DNA of 64,000 bases from Pseudoxanthomonas sp. SE1 (GTDB lineage Bacteria; Pseudomonadota; Gammaproteobacteria; Xanthomonadales; Xanthomonadaceae): the NCBI RefSeq assembly GCF_029542205.1, contig NZ_CP113783.1, positions 1,727,001 to 1,791,000 of the forward strand. Reading direction: 5' to 3'. A program made the position numbers and the translations under genes. Positions 49,249-56,107 of this stretch are shown here, piece by piece; the first letter of the stretch is position 1; each line of letters opens with the position of its first letter. A model generated the notes under the pieces. That model searched no databases, was not told where the DNA came from, and saw nothing but the letters and a program-made list of their open reading frames with translations.

Positions 49249-49300
49249 CGGTACGCCCCCGGCCCGCGCCAGATCAGTTCGCCGTGGCGGTAGATGCGCA
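49246..49300 (-). pseudogene. Duplicated 3' end of the 50985 gene (left direct repeat)
   Basis: Bases 49249-49300 match 50989-51040 at 50 of 52 positions. On the minus strand the fragment reads MRIYRHGELIWRGPGAYR with its own TAA stop, the same C-terminus as the gene at 50985 (which has RRGELIW and TGA). No upstream coding part is present here. It marks the left edge of the toxin-antitoxin segment. Confidence 0.85.
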
Positions 49301-49342
49301 CGACGGGTTGCGTCCTATGACGGCCAGCGTTATGGTAGCCCC

Positions 49343-49624
49343 GTGATCCGGGACTTCGCCGACAAGGAAGCCGAGAAAGTCTGGAACGGCACGCCCTCGC
49401 GGCGTCTGCCGGCCGATATGCAGGCCGTTGCCCGTCGCAAGCTTCGCATGCTGAACAACGCGGCCACGCTGGACGATCTGCGCATTCCGCCAGCGAACCG
49501 GTTGGAGGTGTTGAAGGGCGACCGCAAGGGCCAGCACAGCATCCGGATCAACGATCAATGGCGCGTCTGCTTCCGCTGGAAGGGTGGCGACGCGCACGGC
49601 GTGGACATCGTCGATTACCACTGA
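49343..49624 (+). CDS. higB: HigB/RelE-type toxin (killer-protein family)
   Basis: A 93-aa probable ribosome-dependent mRNA interferase: VIRDFADKEAEKVWNGTPSR, LRMLNNAATLDDLRIPPANR, LEVLKGDRKGQHSIRINDQW then RVCFRWKGGDAHGVDIVDYH. This is the plasmid-maintenance killer (HigB) pattern with the reversed toxin-first order. The start is GTG at 49343; no usable upstream ATG is in frame. The antitoxin gene follows 23 nt later. Confidence 0.92.
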   Translation: MIRDFADKEAEKVWNGTPSRRLPADMQAVARRKLRMLNNAATLDDLRIPPANRLEVLKGDRKGQHSIRINDQWRVCFRWKGGDAHGVDIVDYH

Positions 49625-49647
49625 ACTGTCATGAGAGGAGTTCTTCC

Positions 49648-49938
49648 ATGAAGACCCTGCCCAATATCCACCCCGGTGAAGTGCTGCTGGAGGAGTTCCT
49701 GTTGCCGATGGGCATCAGCCAGAATGCGCTGGCGCGTGCCGCGGATGTGCCGCCGCGCCGTATCAACGAGATCGTGCTCGGAAAGCGCGGCGTCACGGCC
49801 GACACGGCGGTCAGGCTGGCGGCAGCGCTGGGTACGAGCGAGCGTTTCTGGCTGGGTCTGCAGGCGGACTACGATCTGGAAGAGGCGCACCGCTCGCTGG
49901 GCGCTGCGGTGTCCAGGATCGAGCGCATCGCGGCATGA
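49648..49938 (+). CDS. higA: HigA-type antitoxin, XRE family
   Basis: A 96-aa antitoxin beginning MKTLPNIHPGEVLLEEFLLP, with an HTH in SQNALARAADVPPRRINEIV and the HigA tail GTSERFWLGLQADYDLEEA. ATG at 49648 follows GAGAGGAG. It binds and neutralises the preceding toxin and represses the operon in the known family. Confidence 0.93.
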   Translation: MKTLPNIHPGEVLLEEFLLPMGISQNALARAADVPPRRINEIVLGKRGVTADTAVRLAAALGTSERFWLGLQADYDLEEAHRSLGAAVSRIERIAA

Positions 49939-49977
49939 GTCGTGCAGCGCACGCCGTCGCCTGAGTGTTCAGGACGA

Positions 49978-50001
49978 AACCCCGCCTCGGCGGGGTTTTT
50001 T
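49978..50001 (+). terminator. Terminator of the first higBA pair
   Basis: AACCCCGCC (49978-49986) pairs with GGCGGGGTT (49989-49997) over TC, followed by TTTT then CTTT. It lies about 40 nt after the higA stop. Confidence 0.88.
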
Positions 50002-50106
50002 CTTTGCGCAGAACAACCGAAGTCTCCCTCTCCCTGCGCAGCACAGGGTGCCGACACGTCCCGATGCCCCCAGGCGCTGCGCTCACCCGGGCTATGTGGC
50101 TTGCAC

Positions 50107-50125
50107 TAGTCCCAATTTGGGACTA
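50107..50125. promoter_or_regulatory. Operator palindrome of the second higBA pair
   Basis: TAGTCCCAATTTGGGACTA has perfect 9-bp arms around a central T and ends 10 nt before the toxin start. Such a site fits autorepression by the HigA antitoxin. Confidence 0.75.
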
Positions 50126-50135
50126 ACCTGAATCC

Positions 50136-50438
50136 ATGAAGGTCATCGCCGTCGGCACCTTGAGGGTTTTCTGGGAGCGCCACCCCGACGCCGAACAACC
50201 CCTCAAGGCGTGGTACGACGAAGCCAGGCACGCCGTCTGGGGCACGCCCCAGGACATCCGCAATCGTTACGCCAGTGCCAGCTTTGTCGGTCACAACCGC
50301 GTGGTGTTCAACATCAAGGGCAACGACTACCGGCTCATTGTCGCGGTGGCTTATCGGTTCCAGGCCATCTACATCAAGTTCATCGGCACCCACACCGAGT
50401 ACAACCGGATTGATGCCGCCACCGTGGAGGATCCATGA
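50136..50438 (+). CDS. HigB-family toxin (YgjN type)
   Basis: A 100-aa toxin of the HigB/YgjN mRNA interferase branch, unrelated in detail to the first toxin: MKVIAVGTLRVFWERHPDAE, PLKAWYDEARHAVWGTPQDI, HNRVVFNIKGNDYRLIVAVA then FQAIYIKFIGTHTEYNRIDA. The ATG lies just after the operator palindrome and the stop overlaps the antitoxin by 4 nt. Confidence 0.93.
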   Translation: MKVIAVGTLRVFWERHPDAEQPLKAWYDEARHAVWGTPQDIRNRYASASFVGHNRVVFNIKGNDYRLIVAVAYRFQAIYIKFIGTHTEYNRIDAATVEDP

Positions 50439-50794
50439 ACATCCATCCCATCCGCACCGATAAAGACTACAAGGCCGCGTTGCGCGAGCTGTCGGCCTAT
50501 TTCGACAACGAGCCTTTGCCAGGCACGGAAGAGGGGGACCGTTTCGAGATTCTGGCCACGCTCGTCGAATCCTACGAAGCCAAGCACTTTCCGATCGAGG
50601 CCCCGGACCCCATCGAAGCAATCCGCTTCCGCATGGAGCAGGGTGGCCTGACCGTGAAAGATCTGGTGCCCTCCATCGGGCAGCCCAACCGCGTCTACGA
50701 GGTGTTGAGCCGCAAGCGCGGGCTCACCCTCGAGATGATCCGCAACCTGCACCGGAATCTCGGTATTCCGGCGGAGAGCCTGATCGGTGCATGA
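50435..50794 (+). CDS. HigA-family antitoxin (YgjM type)
   Basis: A 119-aa antitoxin with the YgjM N-terminal domain (IRTDKDYKAALRELSAYFDN, FEILATLVESYEAKHFPIEA, PDPIEAIRFRMEQGGL) and a degenerate XRE HTH (VKDLVPSIGQPNRVYEVLSR). It is coupled to the toxin by an ATGA overlap. A strong terminator follows. Confidence 0.93.
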   Translation: MNIHPIRTDKDYKAALRELSAYFDNEPLPGTEEGDRFEILATLVESYEAKHFPIEAPDPIEAIRFRMEQGGLTVKDLVPSIGQPNRVYEVLSRKRGLTLEMIRNLHRNLGIPAESLIGA

Positions 50795-50853
50795 GACCAG
50801 GACGGCGTCGTCCTGCGACGGGTGCACCGTCGCCGCATGAAAGTCGCACTACT

Positions 50854-50879
50854 AAAAACCCCGCATCGGCGGGGTTTTT
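50854..50879 (+). terminator. Terminator of the second higBA pair
   Basis: AAAAACCCCGC (50854-50864) pairs perfectly with GCGGGGTTTTT (50869-50879) over ATCG. It is bidirectional in form. Confidence 0.9.
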
Positions 50880-50904
50880 CTTTGCGGATCACGAAGCCGG
50901 CTTT

Positions 50905-50978
50905 CGTAGGCTGGGTTGATAAACCCAGCATCGCGTGCGTGGAAACATCCGATGCTGGGTTTATCAACCCAGCCTACG
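50905..50978. repeat. REP hairpin, 29-bp perfect inverted repeat
   Basis: Arms at 50905-50933 and 50950-50978, outer edge CGTAGGCTGGGTTGATAAAC, are exact complements with a 16-nt loop. This is a third REP type, different from the GTAGGAGCG and GTAGGGCGGG families, and sits between the toxin-antitoxin pair and the broken gene. Confidence 0.9.
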
Positions 50979-50984
50979 GGTCCG

Positions 50985-51865
50985 TCAGCGGTACGCCCCC
51001 GGTCCGCGCCAGATCAGTTCGCCGCGGCGGTAGATGCGCATCACGTTGACCACGTCGCGGGCGTCGCCGATGGTGGCCAGGTCGGGGTCGTTGGGTTGCA
51101 TGAGGCGGCAGCCGCCGGAGCCGCGGGTGGCGACGATCTCCAGGGCGCAGACCATCAGTTCGCGGCGGCCGGGCAGGGGGAAGGAGACTTCCTTCATGCC
51201 CTGGGCCTGCCAGTCGGCGACTTTCAGTTCGTTGCGCAGGTCGTAGTAGATCTGGTGGCCGTCCACTTCCATGCTGGGGGTGGCGGCGTTGCCTTGCTGG
51301 TTGCCCTGGCGTTGGCCGGTGCCGAGGGTGGGGCCGTAGTTCTCGGGGCGGTTTCCTGGGCGAGCATGCCCGGGGGGGCCCCCAGCAGGGCGGAGCGGCG
51401 CCAGGCAGGTGGGCTGGACGGGGGGCGGTTCTGGGGTGGGGCGATGGCTTGTTGGCTGGCGGGGGGGGCTGGGGTTGGGTTTCGTCAGGGGCGACAGGGT
51501 TCTCAGCTTCAGTCACGCGGGTGGCGTCCACCGGGGGGTGAGGTGACGGGGTGGTGACGAGGGGCTTGAGGGGTTTGGGGCGTTCTGCTGGGGTTCTGGG
51601 TGCCGGTCGGGGGGACGGGCGGGTTGGGGGTGGCGTCGGTGGGGTCGCCCAGGAAGTCGACCTTCACGCGCGCGCCGCCAGAGCCGCTGCTCTCGGGCTG
51701 GGACAGGGTGATCTTGGAGGAGTGCAGCAGGGCCAGGACGAACAGGACGTGCACGAGCAGGCTCGCCAGGGAGGCGATCCTGCGTTCGTGCCGTTTGATG
51801 TAGACGTCTTCCCTGTCTAGCGGGCTTAGCGACGCCGCGCGCGTGCGGCTTGGCGCGTCACTCAT
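50985..51865 (-). pseudogene. Membrane-anchored proline-rich protein gene, broken into three frames
   Basis: The N-part (51865 down to about 51600) reads SPLDREDVYIKRHERRIASL, a membrane helix ASLLVHVLFVLALLHSS, and SGSGGARVKVDFLGDPTDA. The middle (about 51531-51380, another frame) is proline-rich (VTEAENPVAPDETQPQPPPP). The C-part (about 51370-50985, third frame) gives GTGQRQGNQQGN, HQIYYDLRNELKVADWQAQG, REYRR-like RIYRRGELIWRGPGAYR and a stop. Together they would form one TonB-like-shaped protein of about 290 aa. The frame changes fall near G/C tracts (51371-51383, 51530-51640), so true decay, phase variation or sequencing error are all possible. Confidence 0.65.
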
Positions 51866-52130
51866 GTGGGGGGCGGGCGTCAGGGATGGGGATGGGAGAC
51901 TTCATGGGGCAAGGGTGCAGCAAGGCGTGAAACGCGCGCCGCTAGTGCTCGGGCTAATGAGGTTGGTTGATCGAATAGTAGGGGATCGGCACGCGATATG
52001 ATTGGAACGAAGTAGGGGGTACAGGCTTTAGATGTCGTTTATTGTTCGAGAATTGAGCTTGATGAGGGAGCTGCATGGGACTTGATCTATGCAGGCTTTG
52101 ACGGAGCTAATCAATAAAAGTTGAGGCGCA

Positions 52131-52838
52131 ATGCTCGTTTTCATTGACTATGACAATGTTGATCATTCTGAAAGACGCCAAGGACTGGATCACCTGCTCC
52201 GTAAGACTGTGTCTCTAATGGATGACCCCTCAATGGTTCCCTCCTCCGTACGTGTTCGCTTATATGGAGGATGGTATGAAGGGGGGACTCTTACGCGCTT
52301 GGGACAAGCATTGTCAGCAGAGCTAAGGGCGATATCGCCAGTTCGCTATCAAAGCCCCCATGCGAGTGCTCCAATTCTAATTAGAGGGGAGCTTGCAACA
52401 ACAATTCTTGCTGCTCCAAAAGCGCTCATTACAAACACCTTTCGAAGGAAGGGGTATCCAAGAAATTTGAAGTGCGAAGAGAGACCTTGGCTGTCTTGTT
52501 CCGACAACGAGAGTTGTCCCTTAATCGCAATGCAAAAATTCTTGGACTCAGAGGTTTGTTCTGCTCAGGGTTGTTATGCTCAGCCCGATGGTGTCCTTCA
52601 TAAGCAGGAACAAAAGGTTGTGGATTCAATGATGGTGGCCGACCTCATTGATGGCTCTCAAGCCGAGGGATCTATTCTTGGGGTTGTAAGTCGAGATGAT
52701 GATGTTTGGCCCGGGTTATATATGGCATCTAGGAGCGCAAAGTCAGTCGTGCACATCAGTACCAGTGCCTCACCGAGAGTCCCGAAGTATTACGAAGCTC
52801 TGCCATCACCGCCCTATAAGCGCATAAACTGGAGTTGA
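52131..52838 (+). CDS. NYN/PIN-like nuclease with cysteine-rich insert
   Basis: A 235-aa protein opening FIDYDNVDHSERR (D6, D8, N9), with R41-VRLYGGWYEGG, K162-V-V-D165 and D171 (QKVVDSMMVADLID), and VVSRDDDVWPGL (D189-D191). These acidic blocks and their spacing match NYN-domain (PIN-like) metal-dependent ribonucleases. Cysteines 115, 123, 129, 143 and 148 form a possible zinc insert. ATG at 52131 follows TTGAGG. Codon use and GC (27/60 in bases 52381-52440) differ sharply from the host genes. The 265 nt upstream are non-coding and AT-rich from about 51950. Confidence 0.75.
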   Translation: MLVFIDYDNVDHSERRQGLDHLLRKTVSLMDDPSMVPSSVRVRLYGGWYEGGTLTRLGQALSAELRAISPVRYQSPHASAPILIRGELATTILAAPKALITNTFRRKGYPRNLKCEERPWLSCSDNESCPLIAMQKFLDSEVCSAQGCYAQPDGVLHKQEQKVVDSMMVADLIDGSQAEGSILGVVSRDDDVWPGLYMASRSAKSVVHISTSASPRVPKYYEALPSPPYKRINWS

Positions 52839-52840
52839 CT

Positions 52841-55090
52841 GTGCAAGTCTCAGACTTCAAGAGAATTATTTCGAGCTTCGCAGAGACGCCGTCAAGTATC
52901 GATGTCGATAAGGGGGAGTTTGTAGTACAGCTTCTGGATGAAGTTTTGACTGCGCGCTTGGAACGTCGACATGGTGTTCTCTACGTAGATGAGGACGGCT
53001 TATGTCAGCCTGCTGAGAGTTGGATCGTTCGGCGAGTGGCAAAGCTTCCGCAGCTCGCTGATCGAATTCTTTCCTATGTTCCTGAGACTCCAAACTTCGT
53101 TACGCCGTCCGCTCGTCTGCTACCGAGTCTTGAGGAGTCGCCAGCGGGTTTGGACGTTGTCAGTGTAGATGCGCTGGACGGTTGTGAGCGTGCGCTTTCG
53201 GTTCAGATGCCCGGCACGACTCTGGTTACTTACTTAACGTCAGATGCGGGCGAAGGGAAGACTACGCTCATTAGCGCGCTGGCAAGAAAGGTGGCGACGG
53301 ACTACAAGAAGAAGGATAAGGATTGGTTGCTGCTTCCTGTTCCTCTTGGCGGACGCGCATTTCTTAGATTTGACGAGCTCGTCATTAGCGCTCTGATGAA
53401 TAGATTTAGATTTCAGTATTGGTTCTTTGATGGATTCATTGAGCTGGTGCGCATGGGTGTGGTCGTCCCCGCGTTCGACGGTTTCGAAGAAATGATTGTC
53501 GAGGGTTCTTCGGGAGAGGCAGTGTCTGCGCTTGGTAACCTTATGAATCAGTTGAACTCTGAGGGCCGAGTCCTCCTTGCTGCCAGAAAAGCTTTCTTTG
53601 AATATCAAAGTTTCAAGACGCAAGCGCGTTTGTTTGATGCCATTGGTAGTGAGGATTCTGTTGCGTTCTCTAGGCTCTCACTTCAGAGGTGGACACGCGA
53701 GCAGTTCGAAGAATATGGCTTGAAGCGAGGTAGGCGTGATGCGGGGAGGATCTATGACCAAGTTGCTGCGAGATTTGATGCTTCGCATCCGCTGCTGACT
53801 CGAGCTGTTTTGGTGCGTAGGCTTTTTGATGTTTCGAGTGGTCTTTCCGATGTTGGTGATTTACTGTCAAAAATAGGCAACAAACCTCAGGACTATTTTC
53901 ATCAGTTTGTGCTCGCAATAGTTGAGCGAGAAGCGGCCGAAAAGTGGCTTGATAAAGAGGGTCGAGAGGGTCAAGCACTGCTGACCGTTGAAGAGCATTT
54001 GGCTCTTCTTGCTGCAGTCGCGAAAGAGATGTGGATATCCACTACCGATGTTCTCAGGGAGGACATCGTTGATGTGGTTGCTGATCTCTTCTGTGATGAA
54101 CGGGGGAAATCTCCTACTGTTTCACGGCAGATTCGTGAACGCGTGAAGCATCATGCGCTTCTCATTCGTACGCCCGGCGCAAGGGGCGGGCTCGCATTCG
54201 ATCATGAGGACTTTAGAGAGTTCTTCTTGGGTGTGGCGCTTGGCCACGTTCTTGCGAGTGTTCATCGCGAAGATATTCGTTCATTTCTAAAAGTTGCAGC
54301 GATATCGAACGAGACCGCTGATGAGGCTTTGTTAGTTCATGAGAGGGAAGGTGGTTCAAGGGCTGCACTAGTTGATGTACTGCTTGCTATTGGTGGTGGT
54401 GAGCTCCCGACGTCTTTTGTGTTGGAGAATGCCGGGGGATTGTTGCTTCGGGCTATCAGTTTCGAGAAGTTTGACGAACCTTTGCTGGTTCGTGGACTCA
54501 GTTTTGGTCCTTCCGCGCTCCAAGCTAAAGGTCTACATCGTGTTGAGTTCGAAGGTTGCTATTTTGGTCCTACCGGTCTGTTCGGATCAAAGTTTGAGGG
54601 TGTTGTATTCAGGAAGTGTAAGTTTGAGAGGCTGGAGTTTTCTGACGGGATGGAGCTTCAGGCCCTCATCGAAGAATCTTCGGTTGCATGTGTTGTGGAT
54701 GGTGAAGAGACGATTTTTGATCCGGCAGCAATCGACGATCGATTGAGGGCCTCTGGATTCGTTGTCCAAGGTGACTCACAGGCTGACATATTTGATGTGC
54801 GTGAGCCTGATCGCGAGCTAGTAGCGACCGAGAAGGTCATTCGCGCATTTATGCGTGGCACGCAGCACAACGAAGACACTCTCCGCATGAAGCTCGGACT
54901 ATTGGCGTCAACATTCTTTGATGATGCTCTCCCTGAGCTGTTGGGAGCACAAGTGTTGGAAGTGGTTCCATATCGGGGATCTGGTAATCAGCAGCGTTAT
55001 CGACTTATTAGGCATATGAGTGCGTTGCAGGATGCGATTGCTCGCTCGGGGGGCGATTTCAAGAGGTTCTTATCTGAGGTTGTTGACTAG
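52841..55090 (+). CDS. NACHT-type STAND NTPase with pentapeptide-like region
   Basis: A 749-aa protein. After a ~130-residue N-terminal region come Walker A SDAGEGKTTLISAL (136-142 core), Walker B VVVPAFDGFEEM (D213, in the D-G-x-E-E form of NACHT domains), and sensor VLLAARKAFFE (R249). A helical part contains the STAND-type FDHEDFREFFLGVALG (453-468). At about 548-602 sits a beta-solenoid/pentapeptide-like run (HRVEFEGCYFGPTG, FEGVVFRKCKFERLEF), then a winged-helix-like end. GTG at 52841 has GGAG six bases upstream; TTG at 52835 overlaps the nuclease stop. It is coupled to the NYN gene. Confidence 0.8.
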   Translation: MQVSDFKRIISSFAETPSSIDVDKGEFVVQLLDEVLTARLERRHGVLYVDEDGLCQPAESWIVRRVAKLPQLADRILSYVPETPNFVTPSARLLPSLEESPAGLDVVSVDALDGCERALSVQMPGTTLVTYLTSDAGEGKTTLISALARKVATDYKKKDKDWLLLPVPLGGRAFLRFDELVISALMNRFRFQYWFFDGFIELVRMGVVVPAFDGFEEMIVEGSSGEAVSALGNLMNQLNSEGRVLLAARKAFFEYQSFKTQARLFDAIGSEDSVAFSRLSLQRWTREQFEEYGLKRGRRDAGRIYDQVAARFDASHPLLTRAVLVRRLFDVSSGLSDVGDLLSKIGNKPQDYFHQFVLAIVEREAAEKWLDKEGREGQALLTVEEHLALLAAVAKEMWISTTDVLREDIVDVVADLFCDERGKSPTVSRQIRERVKHHALLIRTPGARGGLAFDHEDFREFFLGVALGHVLASVHREDIRSFLKVAAISNETADEALLVHEREGGSRAALVDVLLAIGGGELPTSFVLENAGGLLLRAISFEKFDEPLLVRGLSFGPSALQAKGLHRVEFEGCYFGPTGLFGSKFEGVVFRKCKFERLEFSDGMELQALIEESSVACVVDGEETIFDPAAIDDRLRASGFVVQGDSQADIFDVREPDRELVATEKVIRAFMRGTQHNEDTLRMKLGLLASTFFDDALPELLGAQVLEVVPYRGSGNQQRYRLIRHMSALQDAIARSGGDFKRFLSEVVD

Positions 55091-55413
55091 TTTTCTTGCG
55101 TATTTGTGGATGGCTTGGTCGTAATCCGTAGGGTGGGCTTGAGCCACTTGCCGGACCTGCCGTTGGAGGGATAGATGGCCCGGTTTGCCACCGCCCCCTA
55201 CACGGGATCAACGACACTCCTATACGGCCTCAACCCGTAAGGCGGGCTTGAGCCCTACGCTTGATTGGATACCGGAGCGCGCCGAGCGGCGATGGATTGC
55301 GTAGGGTGGGCCCTGGCCCACCGGCTTAAGGCTTGCGCGGGTCGAAGTTCTCCGACATGGGTGTGGGGTCTGCGACGACGGTGATCGCGTGATTGCTCCG
55401 GCACGCTGCCAGC
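55091..55413. repeat. REP cluster between the island and the RAYT gene
   Basis: Three GTAGGG-type elements occur: GTAGGGTGGGCTTGAGCCA (55128), GTAAGGCGGGCTTGAGCCCT (55237) and GTAGGGTGGGCCCTGGCCCA (55301). Between them, 55200-55219 is one copy of a 20-bp direct repeat whose second copy is at 56032. No gene is seen here. GC rises back to host level across this stretch. Confidence 0.8.
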
Positions 55414-55944
55414 ATGTCGAATTACCGCCGCGTCTGGGTGCCGGGCGGCACCTATTTCTTCACCGTGAACCTGTTGAAGCGTCGCCGCTGCTTGCTCGTC
55501 GAGCACGTCGATCTGCTGCGTGATGCGTTCCGGGTGGCGGGGGCGGCGCGACCGTTCCATGTGCTGGCCATCGTCGTGTTGCCGGACCACCTGCATTGCG
55601 TGTGGCGGCTGCCAGAGGGTGACGCCGACAACGCCAACCGCTGGGCGCAGATCAAATCCGGCTTCAGCCGGGCATTGCCGGCCAAAGAACGTCGGTCATC
55701 GCAACGTATCGCTCGCCGCGAGCGGGGTATCTGGCAACGGCGCTATTGGGAACACCTGATCCGCGATGAAGACGACCTGCGTCGCCATGTCGATTACGTG
55801 CATATCAATCCGGTGAAGCATGGGCATGCGGCGCGTGCGGGCGAGTGGCCGTATTCGTCTTTCCGGCAATGGGTAGCGGCGGGGGAGTATCCGGTCGATT
55901 GGGCGTCTGGGCCCGTTGCTTTGGATGGGGTGGGGGAGCGGTGA
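55414..55944 (+). CDS. REP-associated tyrosine transposase (RAYT)
   Basis: A 176-aa Y1-transposase (IS200/IS605-like). It has the N-terminal YRRVWVPGGTYFFTVNLLKR, the HUH-type metal motif VLPDHLHCVWRLPEGD (H-x-H) and the C-terminal DYVHINPVKHGHAARAGEW block with the candidate catalytic Tyr. Domesticated RAYTs of this type act on REP sequences, and REPs of the GTAGGGCGGGCTTGAGCC family lie on both sides. ATG at 55414 is chosen over an upstream TTG. Confidence 0.93.
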   Translation: MSNYRRVWVPGGTYFFTVNLLKRRRCLLVEHVDLLRDAFRVAGAARPFHVLAIVVLPDHLHCVWRLPEGDADNANRWAQIKSGFSRALPAKERRSSQRIARRERGIWQRRYWEHLIRDEDDLRRHVDYVHINPVKHGHAARAGEWPYSSFRQWVAAGEYPVDWASGPVALDGVGER

Positions 55945-55961
55945 CGGCGAGTGCGCGCGAT

Positions 55962-55983
55962 GGCGGGCTTGAGCCCGCCCTAC
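55962..55983. repeat. REP downstream of RAYT
   Basis: GGCGGGCTTGAGCCCGCCCT followed by AC is a compact GGCGGGCT-TG-AGCCCGCC hairpin of the same family as the elements upstream of the transposase. Confidence 0.85.
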
Positions 55984-56031
55984 GGTTGCATGGCTGATCG
56001 CGGCGAAGGATGCAGTGACCAACGCCCCTCA

Positions 56032-56051
56032 ACACGGGATCAACGTCACTC
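56032..56051 (+). repeat. Direct-repeat copy matching 55200-55219
   Basis: ACACGGGATCAACGTCACTC differs from ACACGGGATCAACGACACTC at 55200-55219 by one base; weaker similarity extends about 12 nt upstream (CCAACGCCCC versus CCACCGCCCC). The two copies flank the RAYT and its REPs in direct orientation. Confidence 0.75.
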
Positions 56052-56107
56052 GTGAACCTCCCGCGGAATCGTCACAATCACACCCATCTGGACATCGGAC
56101 GCCCGTG

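Noticed and set aside
51500..51850. Plus-strand Gly-rich frames opposite the broken gene
   Set aside because: They are the complement of proline codons; the minus-strand pieces join into a sensible anchor, linker and domain.
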